Source: Lycium barbarum
Lineage: Eukaryota; Streptophyta; Magnoliopsida; Solanales; Solanaceae
Length of the DNA: 64,000 bases
Direction: 5' to 3'
Assembly: GCF_019175385.1 (NCBI RefSeq)
Contig: NC_083344.1
Location: forward strand, 3,944,965-4,008,964
Positions 11,481 to 20,774 of this stretch are shown here, piece by piece; position 1 is the stretch's first letter; every line of letters begins with the position of its first letter. The notes beneath the pieces were generated by a model. That model was not told the origin of the DNA. It did not search any database and saw only the letters and a list, made by a program, of their open reading frames with translations. Made by a program: the position numbers and the translations under genes.

Positions 11481-12206
11481 ATTTAGATAATTTAAATCAA
11501 ATAGATAACATAGTAATCCTAATATTTGCAATTGGTCTCCTCATAACAATTTTAAATAGACTAAATAAAATCCAGTATATAGCCTAGCTGAAAATATAGA
11601 GCACATCTCTCTAATATTTATTGATTTTTTAATGATTTTTCTACCTATATATATCTGCTGAAAACACTGAGTTAATTGAACTCCTTGTGGACATGCTACT
11701 TCTGCCAAATCTTTAAAATCTCACAAGAAAACCCACAAAAAATTATCAATTGGGGAAGAGAAAGGTGTTTAAATATATTTAAAAAATTAAAAAAAAAAAT
11801 GCAAAGATAGAAGGGCGTACCTGCAGATACAGATGCAAAGAGGGGAAATGAAACACGTAATATAAGAAATTGTAATTACAGTGTTAACTCTTACATCAGC
11901 TTCGAAATTCACACCTTGTTTGTTTGGACGATTGCTAGTTGTTAGGAGTACGTTTGTTGCTAAAATACAATACTGTATTTATTTTGATGTTTGCTTCAAT
12001 ATTATCAATTTTAAATTAAAAAAAGACGAAAAGTCTTATGTGTATGTTATCTTATTTTTTTCTTCTCATTTTAACTTTACTTACTATTTAGTCATAATAC
12101 ATAAATATACACTCAAAGTAGCTTCAGCCGGAAATTAAACAATTCGACTTTGAGAATGTATATCTAGGCACCTTAATTCGTCTCCATTGTGTCGGTTGAA
12201 CTCTCT
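11481..12206. other. AT-rich stretch without gene; right part is older repeat hit by the foldback element
   Basis: No protein-like frame is evident. The last about 80 bases (TATATCTAGGCACCTT onward) join in sense to sequence resuming at 17708, so they are the left half of the target of the 12216-17707 element. Confidence 0.45.
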
Positions 12207-12379
12207 AACTTACAAGGAAGAATTAGCTATAGGTGACCTTTTAGTTGTGAAATTAGTATAGGTGACTCATAGAGACCACTTGAAAGCAAAACCCAATTAA
12301 ATTTGGGATTAATAAAATTGGGGTCCAAAATGTATTTTTTCAAACTTCTTAATCTTTTACAAAATATAAATAGACCCCA

Positions 12380-13430
12380 ACTTAATCCAAAAAACCCCCC
12401 ACCAACCCCCTTCTCCTCCTCCCACCCCTCCCCCGCCCCACACTCCCCCCACCCCCCACCCCCCAATTTTTTAAAAAAAAAAATGAATTTTTTATATGCT
12501 TTTTCACCAGCAACCCCCCCCCCCCTCCTCCTCCTACCCTTCCCCCAATCCCACCCCCCAACCAAAAAAAATGAAATTTATTTTATTTTCTTTTTCACAA
12601 GTCGCCCCCTTCTCCTGCTCCCACCCCTCTCCCCGCCCTCCCCCAATTTTTTTTTAAAAGTTTTAATTTTTTTTATTTGTTTTTTTCATCCCCCTCCTCC
12701 TCCTCCCAATCCTCCCGCTCCCCCCGCCCCAAAAAATATTTAAAATTTAAAAAAAAAATTGATTTATTTTTACCAGCCCCCACTCCTCCTTTGATTTATT
12801 TTTACCAGCCCCCACTCCTCCTCCCCCCACCCCTTCCCCCCTAATTTTTTTTAAATTTTGATTTTCTTTATTTGTTTTTCACGCCACCTCCTCCTCCTTC
12901 CAACCCTCCCCCCCCCCCCCCAACCCCCATTTTTTTAAAATAATTTTTTTATTTTCTTTTTTTTTAATTTTTTGATTTTTTCTACCAGCCCCCATTCCTC
13001 TTCGTCGCCCCAAATTTTTAAAAAACAATTGATTTTCTTTATTTGTCCCCCCCCCCCCCCCCCCAAATTTGTTTTTTTCAATTTTGAAAAGTTTTTCTTT
13101 TTGTTTTTTTGCACCCCCCACCCTTCTGGAAAAAAAATTATTTTCAAAAAAAAAATTTAAAATTTTATTGCACCCCGCCCCCCAAACAAAATGATTTTTC
13201 TTGAAAAGAAGTTTTGAATTTTTTTCTTTTTGGTTTCTTACCTCCCCACCCACCCAAAAAAATTAATTTTGTTTAAAAAAAAAAGTTTTGAAAAGTTTTT
13301 ATTTTTGGTTTTTTAAATAGAATAATTCCTTCTGTCGTGTATCCTCGATTAATGCAAATCTCCCCTCCCGCCCCCCGCCCTCCCTCCCCCCCCCCCCCCC
13401 CCCCCCCCCCCACACACACACACTCCAAAA
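12380..13430 (+). repeat. C-rich left arm: diverged tandem units of C-tract plus T-rich spacer
   Basis: About ten units repeat a pattern of CCCC/CTCCTCCTCCC tracts followed by AATTTTTTTAAAA and GATTTTCTTTATTTG. Unit length is roughly 80-110 bases and varies. The strand is extremely C+T biased. It includes a 26-C run at 13386-13411. The open frames across it are proline or glycine homopolymers and are not genes. Confidence 0.85.
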
Positions 13431-13629
13431 AAAAAATCTTGAAAGGAAGTTTTGAATTTATTTATTTTGGGTTTAAGAAAAGTTTGGATAAAATCCAGGT
13501 TATTGTTGTTATGTGTTTGTAGTGAAATAAATGGCTTTTCTGTTGTTGTCCTGGTATGGTTCAGCGTTTAGGAAAATATATCCAACAAATAGTTTTTTTG
13601 TTCTTGTCCTGGTATTTATCTGGTTCTAT

Positions 13630-14185
13630 TTGTAGAAGATAACCAACAGATTTGTAGTTGTTGCAACAAATTCTACACTTTTTGCAACAAGTAGACATTC
13701 TGTTGCAACGACTCGCTAATCTGTTGGACATAGCTTCCATTATTTGCTTCTGTTTGTAGAAGATATCCAACAGATTTTTAGTTGTTGCAACAAGTTTTAC
13801 ACTTGTTGTAACAAATAGACAATTTGTTGCAACAACTACAATTCTGTTGGACATAGCTTCAGTTATTTTTTTCTATTTGTAGAAGATATCCAACAGATTT
13901 TTAGTTGTTGCGACAAGTTCTACACTTGTTGTAGCAAGTAGACAATTTATTGCAACAACTACAAATTTGTTGGATATAGCATCAGTTTTTTGGTTCTATT
14001 TGCAGAAGTTATCCAATAGATTTTTAGTTGTTGCAACAAGTTCTACACTTGTTGTAACAAGTAGACAATTTGTTGCAACAACTACAAATTTGTTGGACAT
14101 AGCTTCAGTTATTTGGTTCTGTTTGTAGAGGATAACCTACAGATTTGTAATTGTTGCAACAAGTTCTACACTTGTTGTAACAAAT
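13630..14185 (+). repeat. Tandem repeat, about 122-bp unit, five copies
   Basis: The landmark GAAGATATCCAACAGATTT and its variants recur near 13635, 13756, 13882, 14004 and 14126. Each unit also holds GTTGTTGCAACAAGTT, a short dyad, and ACACTTGTTG. One and a half inverted units recur at about 16460-16640, supporting the foldback layout. Confidence 0.85.
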
Positions 14186-14420
14186 AGACAATTTATTTAT
14201 GAATCAGCAAATGTTGAGGAAAGATATAGTCAAATTGGCAGTCAAACTGACAGTCATTCCTCAAAACGAGATGAAGAATAAAGCCAAGAAGCAGTATATA
14301 CAAATGAAGAAAGTGAAGAAGAACTAGAAGATGAAGAAACTGATGATGGAAATGAAGGTGATCGAGTAGATCAAGGAAATTTGCTACACCCCAGAAGGTA
14401 GTTGCTAAACAAATTATTAC
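14186..14420 (+). pseudogene. Non-repetitive acidic coding remnant inside the foldback element
   Basis: Between the tandem arrays lies a unique stretch whose plus-strand frame reads as serine/glutamine then strongly acidic sequence (near 14290-14370: NEESEEELEDEETDDGNEG), broken by one stop near 14280. It may be a captured host-gene fragment or a relic of the element's original internal gene. I do not recognise the protein. Confidence 0.4.
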
Positions 14421-14689
14421 TTAAGTTATGGTATTTGGAGGCTGTTGAACTTTTTTTTTGTCCTTTATGTTATTTATGAATGATGTTTATGAACTTATTT
14501 ATTTGATTAGTTGTGGTATTTGGAGCCAAGGTGGTTGTTGAACAATTTCTATTTATAAACTTATTTATTTTGCTTACTAATTGTTGCAGTAGATGCATAC
14601 AGTAGAATTGCTTAGTTGCTTAGTTGTTGCAACAAAATACTCACCTTGTTGGAAAAAATCAAACCATTGCTTAAATTATTATAAAAACT

Positions 14690-15240
14690 AAAAAAATATG
14701 TCGCAACAGATGAGTTAATTGTTGCAACAGATCATACACTTGTTGAAGAAGTTACAACAAGTTACTAATCTGTTTCAACAGATGGATCAGTTTAAACAAG
14801 TCACTAATCTGTTTAGACAAGTTATCTAAATGATTGCAACAGATCATACAGTTGTTGAAGAAGTTGCAACAAATTACTAATCTGTTCCAACAAGTAACTA
14901 ATCTGTTTAAACAAGTTACTAATTTGTTTAGACAAGTTGCATAAATGATTGCAACAGATCATACAGTTGTTGAAGAAGTTGCAACAAATTACTAATCTGT
15001 TTCAACAAGTTACTAATCCATTTCAATAAGTAACTAATCTGTTTAAACAAGTTATTAATCTGTTGCAACAGATAGTACAGTTGTGGAAGAAGTTGCAACA
15101 AATTACTAATCTGTTCCAACAAGTAACTAATCTGTTTAAACAAGTTACTAATTTGTTTAGACAAGTTACTAATCTGTTACAACAGATCATACAGTTGTGG
15201 AAGAAGTTGCAACAAATTACTAATGATTTTAGTAGATATA
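14690..15240 (+). repeat. Tandem repeat, about 115-bp unit rich in CAAGTTACTAATCTG
   Basis: GCAACAGATCATACAGTTGT and close variants recur near 14727, 14839, 14953, 15066 and 15180, with 15-base subrepeats of CAAGTTACTAATCTG between them. Open frames here on both strands are low-complexity products of the repeat. Confidence 0.85.
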
Positions 15241-15245
15241 TATAT

Positions 15246-15579
15246 TGATCACCAAATATGATTGATTTCCATTGTTTATCACTGAATATGGGTGAATCAA
15301 GTAGTTCACATCAATTCACTCCAATGATCACTTCGTTTAGTGCGTATTGGACTTAGTTGATCATCTATCCTGACCCAAAACACCATCAAATTGCTTACGT
15401 ATATATATATATTAATCACTAAATATGATTGATTTCCATTGTTTATCACTGAATATGGGTGAATCAAGTAGTTCACATCAATTCACTCCAATGATCACTT
15501 CGTTTAGTGCGTATTGGACTTAGTTGATCATCTATCCTGACCCAAAACACCATCAAATTGCTTAAGTATATATATTAAT
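15246..15579 (+). repeat. Near-identical 167-bp tandem duplication
   Basis: The block starting ATTGATTTCCATTGTT at 15261 recurs at 15428, giving a 167-base period. The copies differ at only a few positions near the TATATA junction, unlike the strongly diverged arrays around them. A partial third copy follows (about 15580-15645). Confidence 0.9.
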
Positions 15580-15649
15580 CAATAAATATGGTTGATTTTC
15601 ATTGTTTATCACTAAATATGGCCGATTCCCTTTATTGATCACTAATTAT

Positions 15650-16260
15650 AGGTGAACCAAGTAGTATCTGTTGTAGCAAGCGTAGTATCTGTTGCAGCAA
15701 GTGTAGTATCTGTTGGAACAACTGTAGTATCCTTTGTAACAACTGTAGTAGCTGTTGTAGTAAGTGTAGTACCTATTGCAACTCAAATTACCATCAAATT
15801 GATTAAGTATTATATATTGATCACTACTTATTATTGATTTCCTTTGTTTATCACTAAATATCATTGATTCTCTTTGTTGATCACTAAATATGGGTGAATC
15901 AAGTAGCATCCGTTGCAACAACTGTAATATCTGTTGCAACAAGTGTAGTATCTATTGCAACAACTGTAGTATCTGTTGTAGCAAATGACATAGTTATTGA
16001 ACAAGTCCTTACTCTTGTTGGATAAGACACAACAGGTTACCCACTTTCTGCAACAAGTCACTCCACTTGTTAAAAAAACCCCAACATGTAACTTAGTTGC
16101 TGCAACAAGGCTTGTCAGTTGTTGCAAAGATTGCTTATTTGCTGGAAATCTTTTAGCAGTTGGATAAAACACAAGTTACTAGTTGTTGCAACAAGTCCTG
16201 TTACTTGTTTGATAAAACCCAACAAGTTACAGAGCTGTTGCTACAGATTCATTACTTGTT
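15650..16260 (+). repeat. Diverged GTTGCAACAA/GTAGTATCTG tandem array
   Basis: Short units such as GTAGTATCTGTTGCAACAAG recur many times, with further GTTGCAACAAGT variants up to 16260. Long open frames on both strands here encode only repeated V/S or Y/C patterns, so none is a gene. Confidence 0.8.
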
Positions 16261-16799
16261 GAAAATTGTTCAGCAATTTATTAACAACAATACACACATT
16301 TGTGATTTGAACGCGATTAACATATCATATAAACCAAGTTCACAAGCACCAAGAACAGAAATTACCATTCTAAAAAATAATAACATTAAAATGTCATAAA
16401 TTTCCAAAAAATAACCGTTATTACAACACAATGCAATTAACAACTATGGAGCATTTCGGCTTGGACAACAACTACAAATCTGTTGGATATTTTCTACAAA
16501 CAGAACCAAATAACTGAAGCTATGTCCAACAGATTTGTAGTTGTTGGAATAGATTGTCTACTTATTGCCACAAGTGTAAAACTTGTTGCCACAACTATAA
16601 ATCCGTTAGATATCTTCTATAAAAAGAATCAGATAAATACCAGGACAAGAACAAAAAGACCATCTATTGGATATCTTTTCCTAAACCCTGAAACATGCCA
16701 GGACAACAATAGAAAAACCATCTATTTCACTACAAACACACTACAACAACAACCTGAATTTTATCCAAACTTTTCCTAAACCCCCAAAAAAATCAAAAC

Positions 16800-17515
16800 T
16801 TCTTTTCAATATTCTTTTTGAGTGGGGGAGGGAGGTGGTACAAATTTTTTTTTTTTAAACAAACATTTTTTTTTGAAAAGGGGGAGGGGGGGTGAAAAAA
16901 TTAAAAAAAAATCATTTTTTTTGTTTTTGGGGTGAGGGGGAGGGATGGGAAGACGAGTGGAGGCTGGTAAGAAAAAATCAAAACTTTTTTTAGATTTTTT
17001 TTTGGAGGGGGGGTGTTGGTGAGGGGTGGGGGAGGGTTGTGAGGAGGAGGAGGGGTGTGAAAAAATAAATTAAAAAATCAATTTTTTTAGGTGGGGGTAG
17101 TGGGGGGTGGGAGGAGGAGCAGGGGCTGGTGAAAAAACAAAAAAAAAATCTAAACTTTTAAAAAAATTTTGGTGTGTGTGCGTGGGGGGGGGGGGGGGGG
17201 GGAGGAGTGGAGGCTGGTAAGAAAATATTTTTAAAAAAATTAAAATTTTTGTAGGGGGGTGGGGGTGGGTTGCGAGGACGAGGAGGAGGGGGATGAAAAA
17301 ACAAATAAAGAAAATTAAAAAAATTTAATTTTTTTTGGAGGGTGGGGGTGGGGGTGGGGTTGCGAGGAGGAGGAGAGGGGGTGAAAAAACAAATAAAGAA
17401 AAGGGTTAGGGGGTTGGGAGGAGGAGAAGGGGAGTGAAAAAAAATTGGCGGGGGGTGGGGCGGGGCGGGGGGTAGGGGAGCTGGGTGGGGGGTATGAGCG
17501 GGGATGGGTCAAAGT
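16800..17515 (-). repeat. G-rich right arm, inverted counterpart of 12380-13430
   Basis: Tracts of GGGGGTGGGG and GAGGAGGAGG alternate with AAAAAATTAAAA, the reverse complement of the pattern of the left arm. A G19 run at 17184-17202 follows a TGTGTGTG stretch. Many closely spaced G-runs could form G-quadruplexes on this strand. Confidence 0.85.
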
Positions 17516-17874
17516 ATTAAAAATAAAAATTTAAGTGCAAAGTGTTAAAAATAAAGTCGAGGGTCAAAGTATCAAAATGGAAACTTTTGGGCAACTTCAA
17601 AACCCCTTAATCACTAATAGAAAATTGTCACCTCCACCTAATAATTAAAACTTGAGTCACCTCTCCTAAAATAAAAAACTAAAGAGTCACCAATAATTAA
17701 ATGCCCGAACTTACAAAATGATCATCTAGACACCTTTAAAATTTATGTGTCGTGTCAGCATTGGGTGTCCATGAGACACGTTGGGGACAAGTTGAGGTGT
17801 CTATATGTTCACTCCCAATTTGAGTGCTTACTTGTCAGCTGAGGCCAAGTTTGAATGTTTGTTTATGTATTATG

Positions 17875-17919
17875 CTTACAATAACATACCCAGTGAAATC
17901 CCACAATGTAGGGTCTGGT
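17875..17919 (-). repeat. Au-like SINE fragment, 45 bp
   Basis: AACATACCCAGTGAAATC then CCACAATGTAGGGTCTG is the same core as the Au-like copies at 11398 and 30902. It is cut off after GTCTGGTG. Confidence 0.55.
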
Positions 17920-18289
17920 GTTTATGTATTATGCTTATTATGTAATAATGATATTTTTATTCTATCCTTAATAATTCTTATCCCATGTCCTACTTTTTTT
18001 TATATATATAATATATTGTATGTTTATTCTTCAAATTATTAATGTGTGTCATTATGTACCTACGAAAAATGCTACAATCTATCCAAATGTTATTTCATTA
18101 AAACTATGTGTACCAGCCATCCAAACAAGTCTTCCCACTGGTTTGTCAATTCCTATTGTACTCTACTTCCAACACTAGACGAGAACTTTGTTTTATATTT
18201 TGCAAAAGCTCAAAAAAAGGTTCATGTTAAGAGGACTTAATTATTAATGCTCGAATCCAAACTTCTTGTTAAAATTAAAGAATACTTGA

Positions 18290-18606
18290 GGGTTGTCTGA
18301 TAATTAGTTAGAGTTATGCAGGTATTAGTAATACATGAAGTAGTTACGAGGAAAGTTTTGTTTATTTTATGCATGGTTTAGTTTTTTATGTATCGGCTAT
18401 TGCACATTCTATCATCTATAAAATAATACATAAATTCGCTCATAGTATACATGTATTAGCTATGCTGGTTTCTAAATTGCAAACCAAACAACATACTAAT
18501 TTAAACATGAATAACTTGCCTCTTAATCAACTACCAAACGTGATATTACTTATGCATGATCTAATATCCGCATAACTCAACTCCAAACTAGCTACCAAAT
18601 GATCCC
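18290..18606. repeat. Possible Tourist-like MITE, decayed
   Basis: The left part TTGAGGGTTGTCTGATA and the reverse complement of the right part TAAGGGATCATTTGGTA are imperfectly inverted, and inner AT-rich words (ATGCATG, AATACATAA) are also partly inverted. The possible TSD (TGA versus TTA) is imperfect, so the call is tentative. Confidence 0.4.
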
Positions 18607-18831
18607 TTACCACCTAACATCTTCATACTAATTGAAGTTGTACAACTTTGCTTTGCGTAATTAATCTACGTACCCGCCATATTACAAAGAAAACCGTACC
18701 CACTCTCTACTAATGTTGCTCCATCTGGAACAAAAAAACAAACCCTAAAAATTATCTGTTTTATATTAGTTTATATGACCCATTTTTTAAATCTATTTTC
18801 ATTTTAAAAAAGGATAGCTTTTTCAGCTTTA

Positions 18832-18973
18832 GCCATAACCTATAACATTTGTTTGGCGGTAAACAATTATCATTAAGCAAAATGAGAAGTTCAACTTTAA
18901 TTGATTCAAGAAAACTTAAACTTCTCATTTTGCTCTTTAATAATAATTGTCTATAGCGAAATAAAGTTATGGC
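18832..18973. mobile_element. 142-bp hairpin MITE with TTA target duplication
   Basis: GCCATAAC at the left is perfectly inverted to GTTATGGC at the right, and most of the body is also inverted (AGCAAAATGAGAAGTT against AACTTCTCATTTTGCT), leaving a loop of about 20 bases. TTA flanks both ends (18829-18831 and 18974-18976), consistent with PIF/Harbinger. The near-complete hairpin could be a small-RNA precursor if transcribed. Confidence 0.75.
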
Positions 18974-19062
18974 TTAAAACAAGTACAAAAATCTTATAAT
19001 AACACAAGTGAGACATATTTAACAGTGCAAGTTTTGAATATTTTATATTTTCTTAAGTTTCA

Positions 19063-19494
19063 TGTTCATTTAAACTACATCATATAAACTTAAACAAGAG
19101 TAATATTATTTTTGCTTGCTTAGGTTCCTTATTTGGACTTATTTCTCTTTTCTATACCTTTTTGCTGACTTGGTTCCTAGTATATACCATTGTCTTTTTT
19201 TGTATTAGGATTCCTCATAGCTATAACTTAACTTTCTTTTGTTGAAACAATAAACTAGGTTCATATCAAGTACATCAATATACTTAGTTCATGAACTAAG
19301 GAAGATTAAAAGTTTAAAATTAATTTAAGATATTTATATTAGATTAGATACATGTTAGAAAATTCTATAAATACTCAGGCATTATAGTCATTTTAAGTAA
19401 GAAAGTTGAGTGAGGTAAAGAAGACCCATTTCCTCATTTATTTTTGAAGAGAATTTAAGAAATTAAGAGTTCCTCATCTCTTAAGTGTCTAACA
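19063..19494 (+). repeat. Probable copia 5' LTR
   Basis: It begins TGTTCATTTAAAC and ends GTCTAACA, followed at once by a tRNA-Met-like primer-binding relic. It contains TTCTATAAATACTCAGG, a plausible TATA region, and aligns with the fragment at 3852-4145. Start and end are inferred from the TG...CA rule and the PBS position. Confidence 0.5.
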
Positions 19495-19529
19495 TTTGGT
19501 AAGATAACTAAACTTAAGGAAAAGATGAT

Positions 19530-20460
19530 TAATACTAGTGGAAATTCAATCCAAATTCATATGCTCACTAAAGAGAATGATAAGACTTGGTGCATCTAAT
19601 CGGAGGCGTTAATTTGTTTTGAAGCTTGTGATGCTTGGAAACCTATAGAGAGCGGAATTAATGAAGGGAAAAGTTATCGCTGCTACAAAGAAAAAGGATA
19701 AAAGGCCCTCAATTCTCATCCATCAAAGTTTGGATGAAAATATGTTAAAGAAGGTTGCAAGTATAACCACCTCCAAGGAGCATGAGATATACTTCAAATT
19801 TTCTTTAAAAATTTGGACCAGGTGAAAGAGATTGGTCTATAAAACTTAAGAGGAGAGTTTGAATTGCTGCAAATGAATAAATCTCATTCAGTTTCATATT
19901 ATATTTCAAAAGTTATGGCGATTGTCAATCAAATGAAGAGATCTAGTGAAGACTTGAATAATGATAGAGTTGTGACAAAAATAGTATCCTTTTCATAATT
20001 TACATATGCTACTGTTGCAAAAATTAGACACCATGACTGTGGAAGAACTCATCAAGTTCTTTGCAGACACATATTTTTCTTTTAAGAAATCGAAACAAGA
20101 ATCGGTTAAATAAACTTTGCAAGTAAATATTTCTCTAAATAGAAGAAAGATGAAAGGTGTGACTAGAAACAAAGAGATCATGACCGTGAATTAAAAAGAT
20201 TGCGGTAAACGAGTGAAGAGATGGCAGCCAACCTCCAATCAATAAAAAATAAAATTTAAAACATTAATAAAGAAGGAGGCCGTGAAAGAGTTGACAGAGA
20301 AGACAGAACCAAGGAAGGCGTGACAGATCAAATGTTAAATATTATACTTGTAATGAATTTGGTCATTATTCTTGAAAATATAAATAATGTGGAGGAGAAA
20401 AATAAATTTGTAAATAAAATGAAGATGAAGATGACAATTTACTTCTTGCATGCAAAGGAA
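19530..20460 (+). pseudogene. Copia gag remnant
   Basis: Frames with stops give a UBN2-like gag: around 19845-19990 LRGEFELLQMNKSHSVSYY is recognisable up to small decay, then VMAIVNQMKRSSEDL. Near 20335-20390 a decayed zinc knuckle reads YTCNEFGHYS. Multiple stops and frameshifts show that it is not functional. Confidence 0.65.
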
Positions 20461-20774
20461 CGAAAGTATTGAAAGAAATCAATGATATAATGACCTTCGT
20501 AAGTTCAAGTCAAAGGCCAAAATATAATTTTAATTCAGTTAAAAGATCAAAAGTGAACGATGAAAGAAGAATGATAGATTGTTAAAATGTCTCTATGGCT
20601 AAAAATAAAATGTTTGTCTTGAACCTTCAAAGTGATGTACCTAGCTAGGTGCTTGCTTTTATGTACTAAATGTTCATCTTGACTTTGCATGTGAGATCAT
20701 GTCATTTAAATTTGACTGTCTAAAATTGATAAACAAGGAAAGTATGGTGAAAGGATTGCCAATCATCCAAATCA

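Larger units (their letters stand above)
12216..17707. mobile_element. 5.5-kb foldback-like Mutator-type element built of tandem repeats
   Basis: A perfect 9-bp direct repeat AACTTACAA flanks the block (12207-12215 and 17708-17716), the usual target-duplication length of Mutator-like elements. The ends are inverted: both carry TAT(A/T)GGTGAC 14 bases in, then TTTAGTT and AGGTGACTCA. Farther in, 13440-13590 is the reverse complement of about 16665-16805 (GTCCTGG and TTTAGGAAAA landmarks), and the C26 run followed by CACACA (13386-13422) pairs with TGTGTG and a G19 run (17168-17202). The arms are made of diverged tandem units, the layout of foldback elements. No transposase is visible, so it is non-autonomous. 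Confidence 0.75.

Noticed and set aside
11349..11531. Minus-strand 60- and 70-codon frames around 11219-11531
   Set aside because: They cross the boundary of two repeats (11135-11349 and the Au-like SINE).
12227..13522. Several open frames of 60-146 codons rich in proline or glycine on both strands
   Set aside because: They follow the C-tract/T-tract repeat of the foldback arm and encode only homopolymers.
14928..15942. Q/L- and Y/C-rich open frames on both strands, up to 98 codons
   Set aside because: They are translations of the GTTGCAACAA and CAAGTTACTAATCTG arrays; the period is a multiple of neither a protein motif nor a domain.
13630..16260. CRISPR-like regular repeats
   Set aside because: Units are diverged, lack unique spacers and occur in plant DNA within a transposon.
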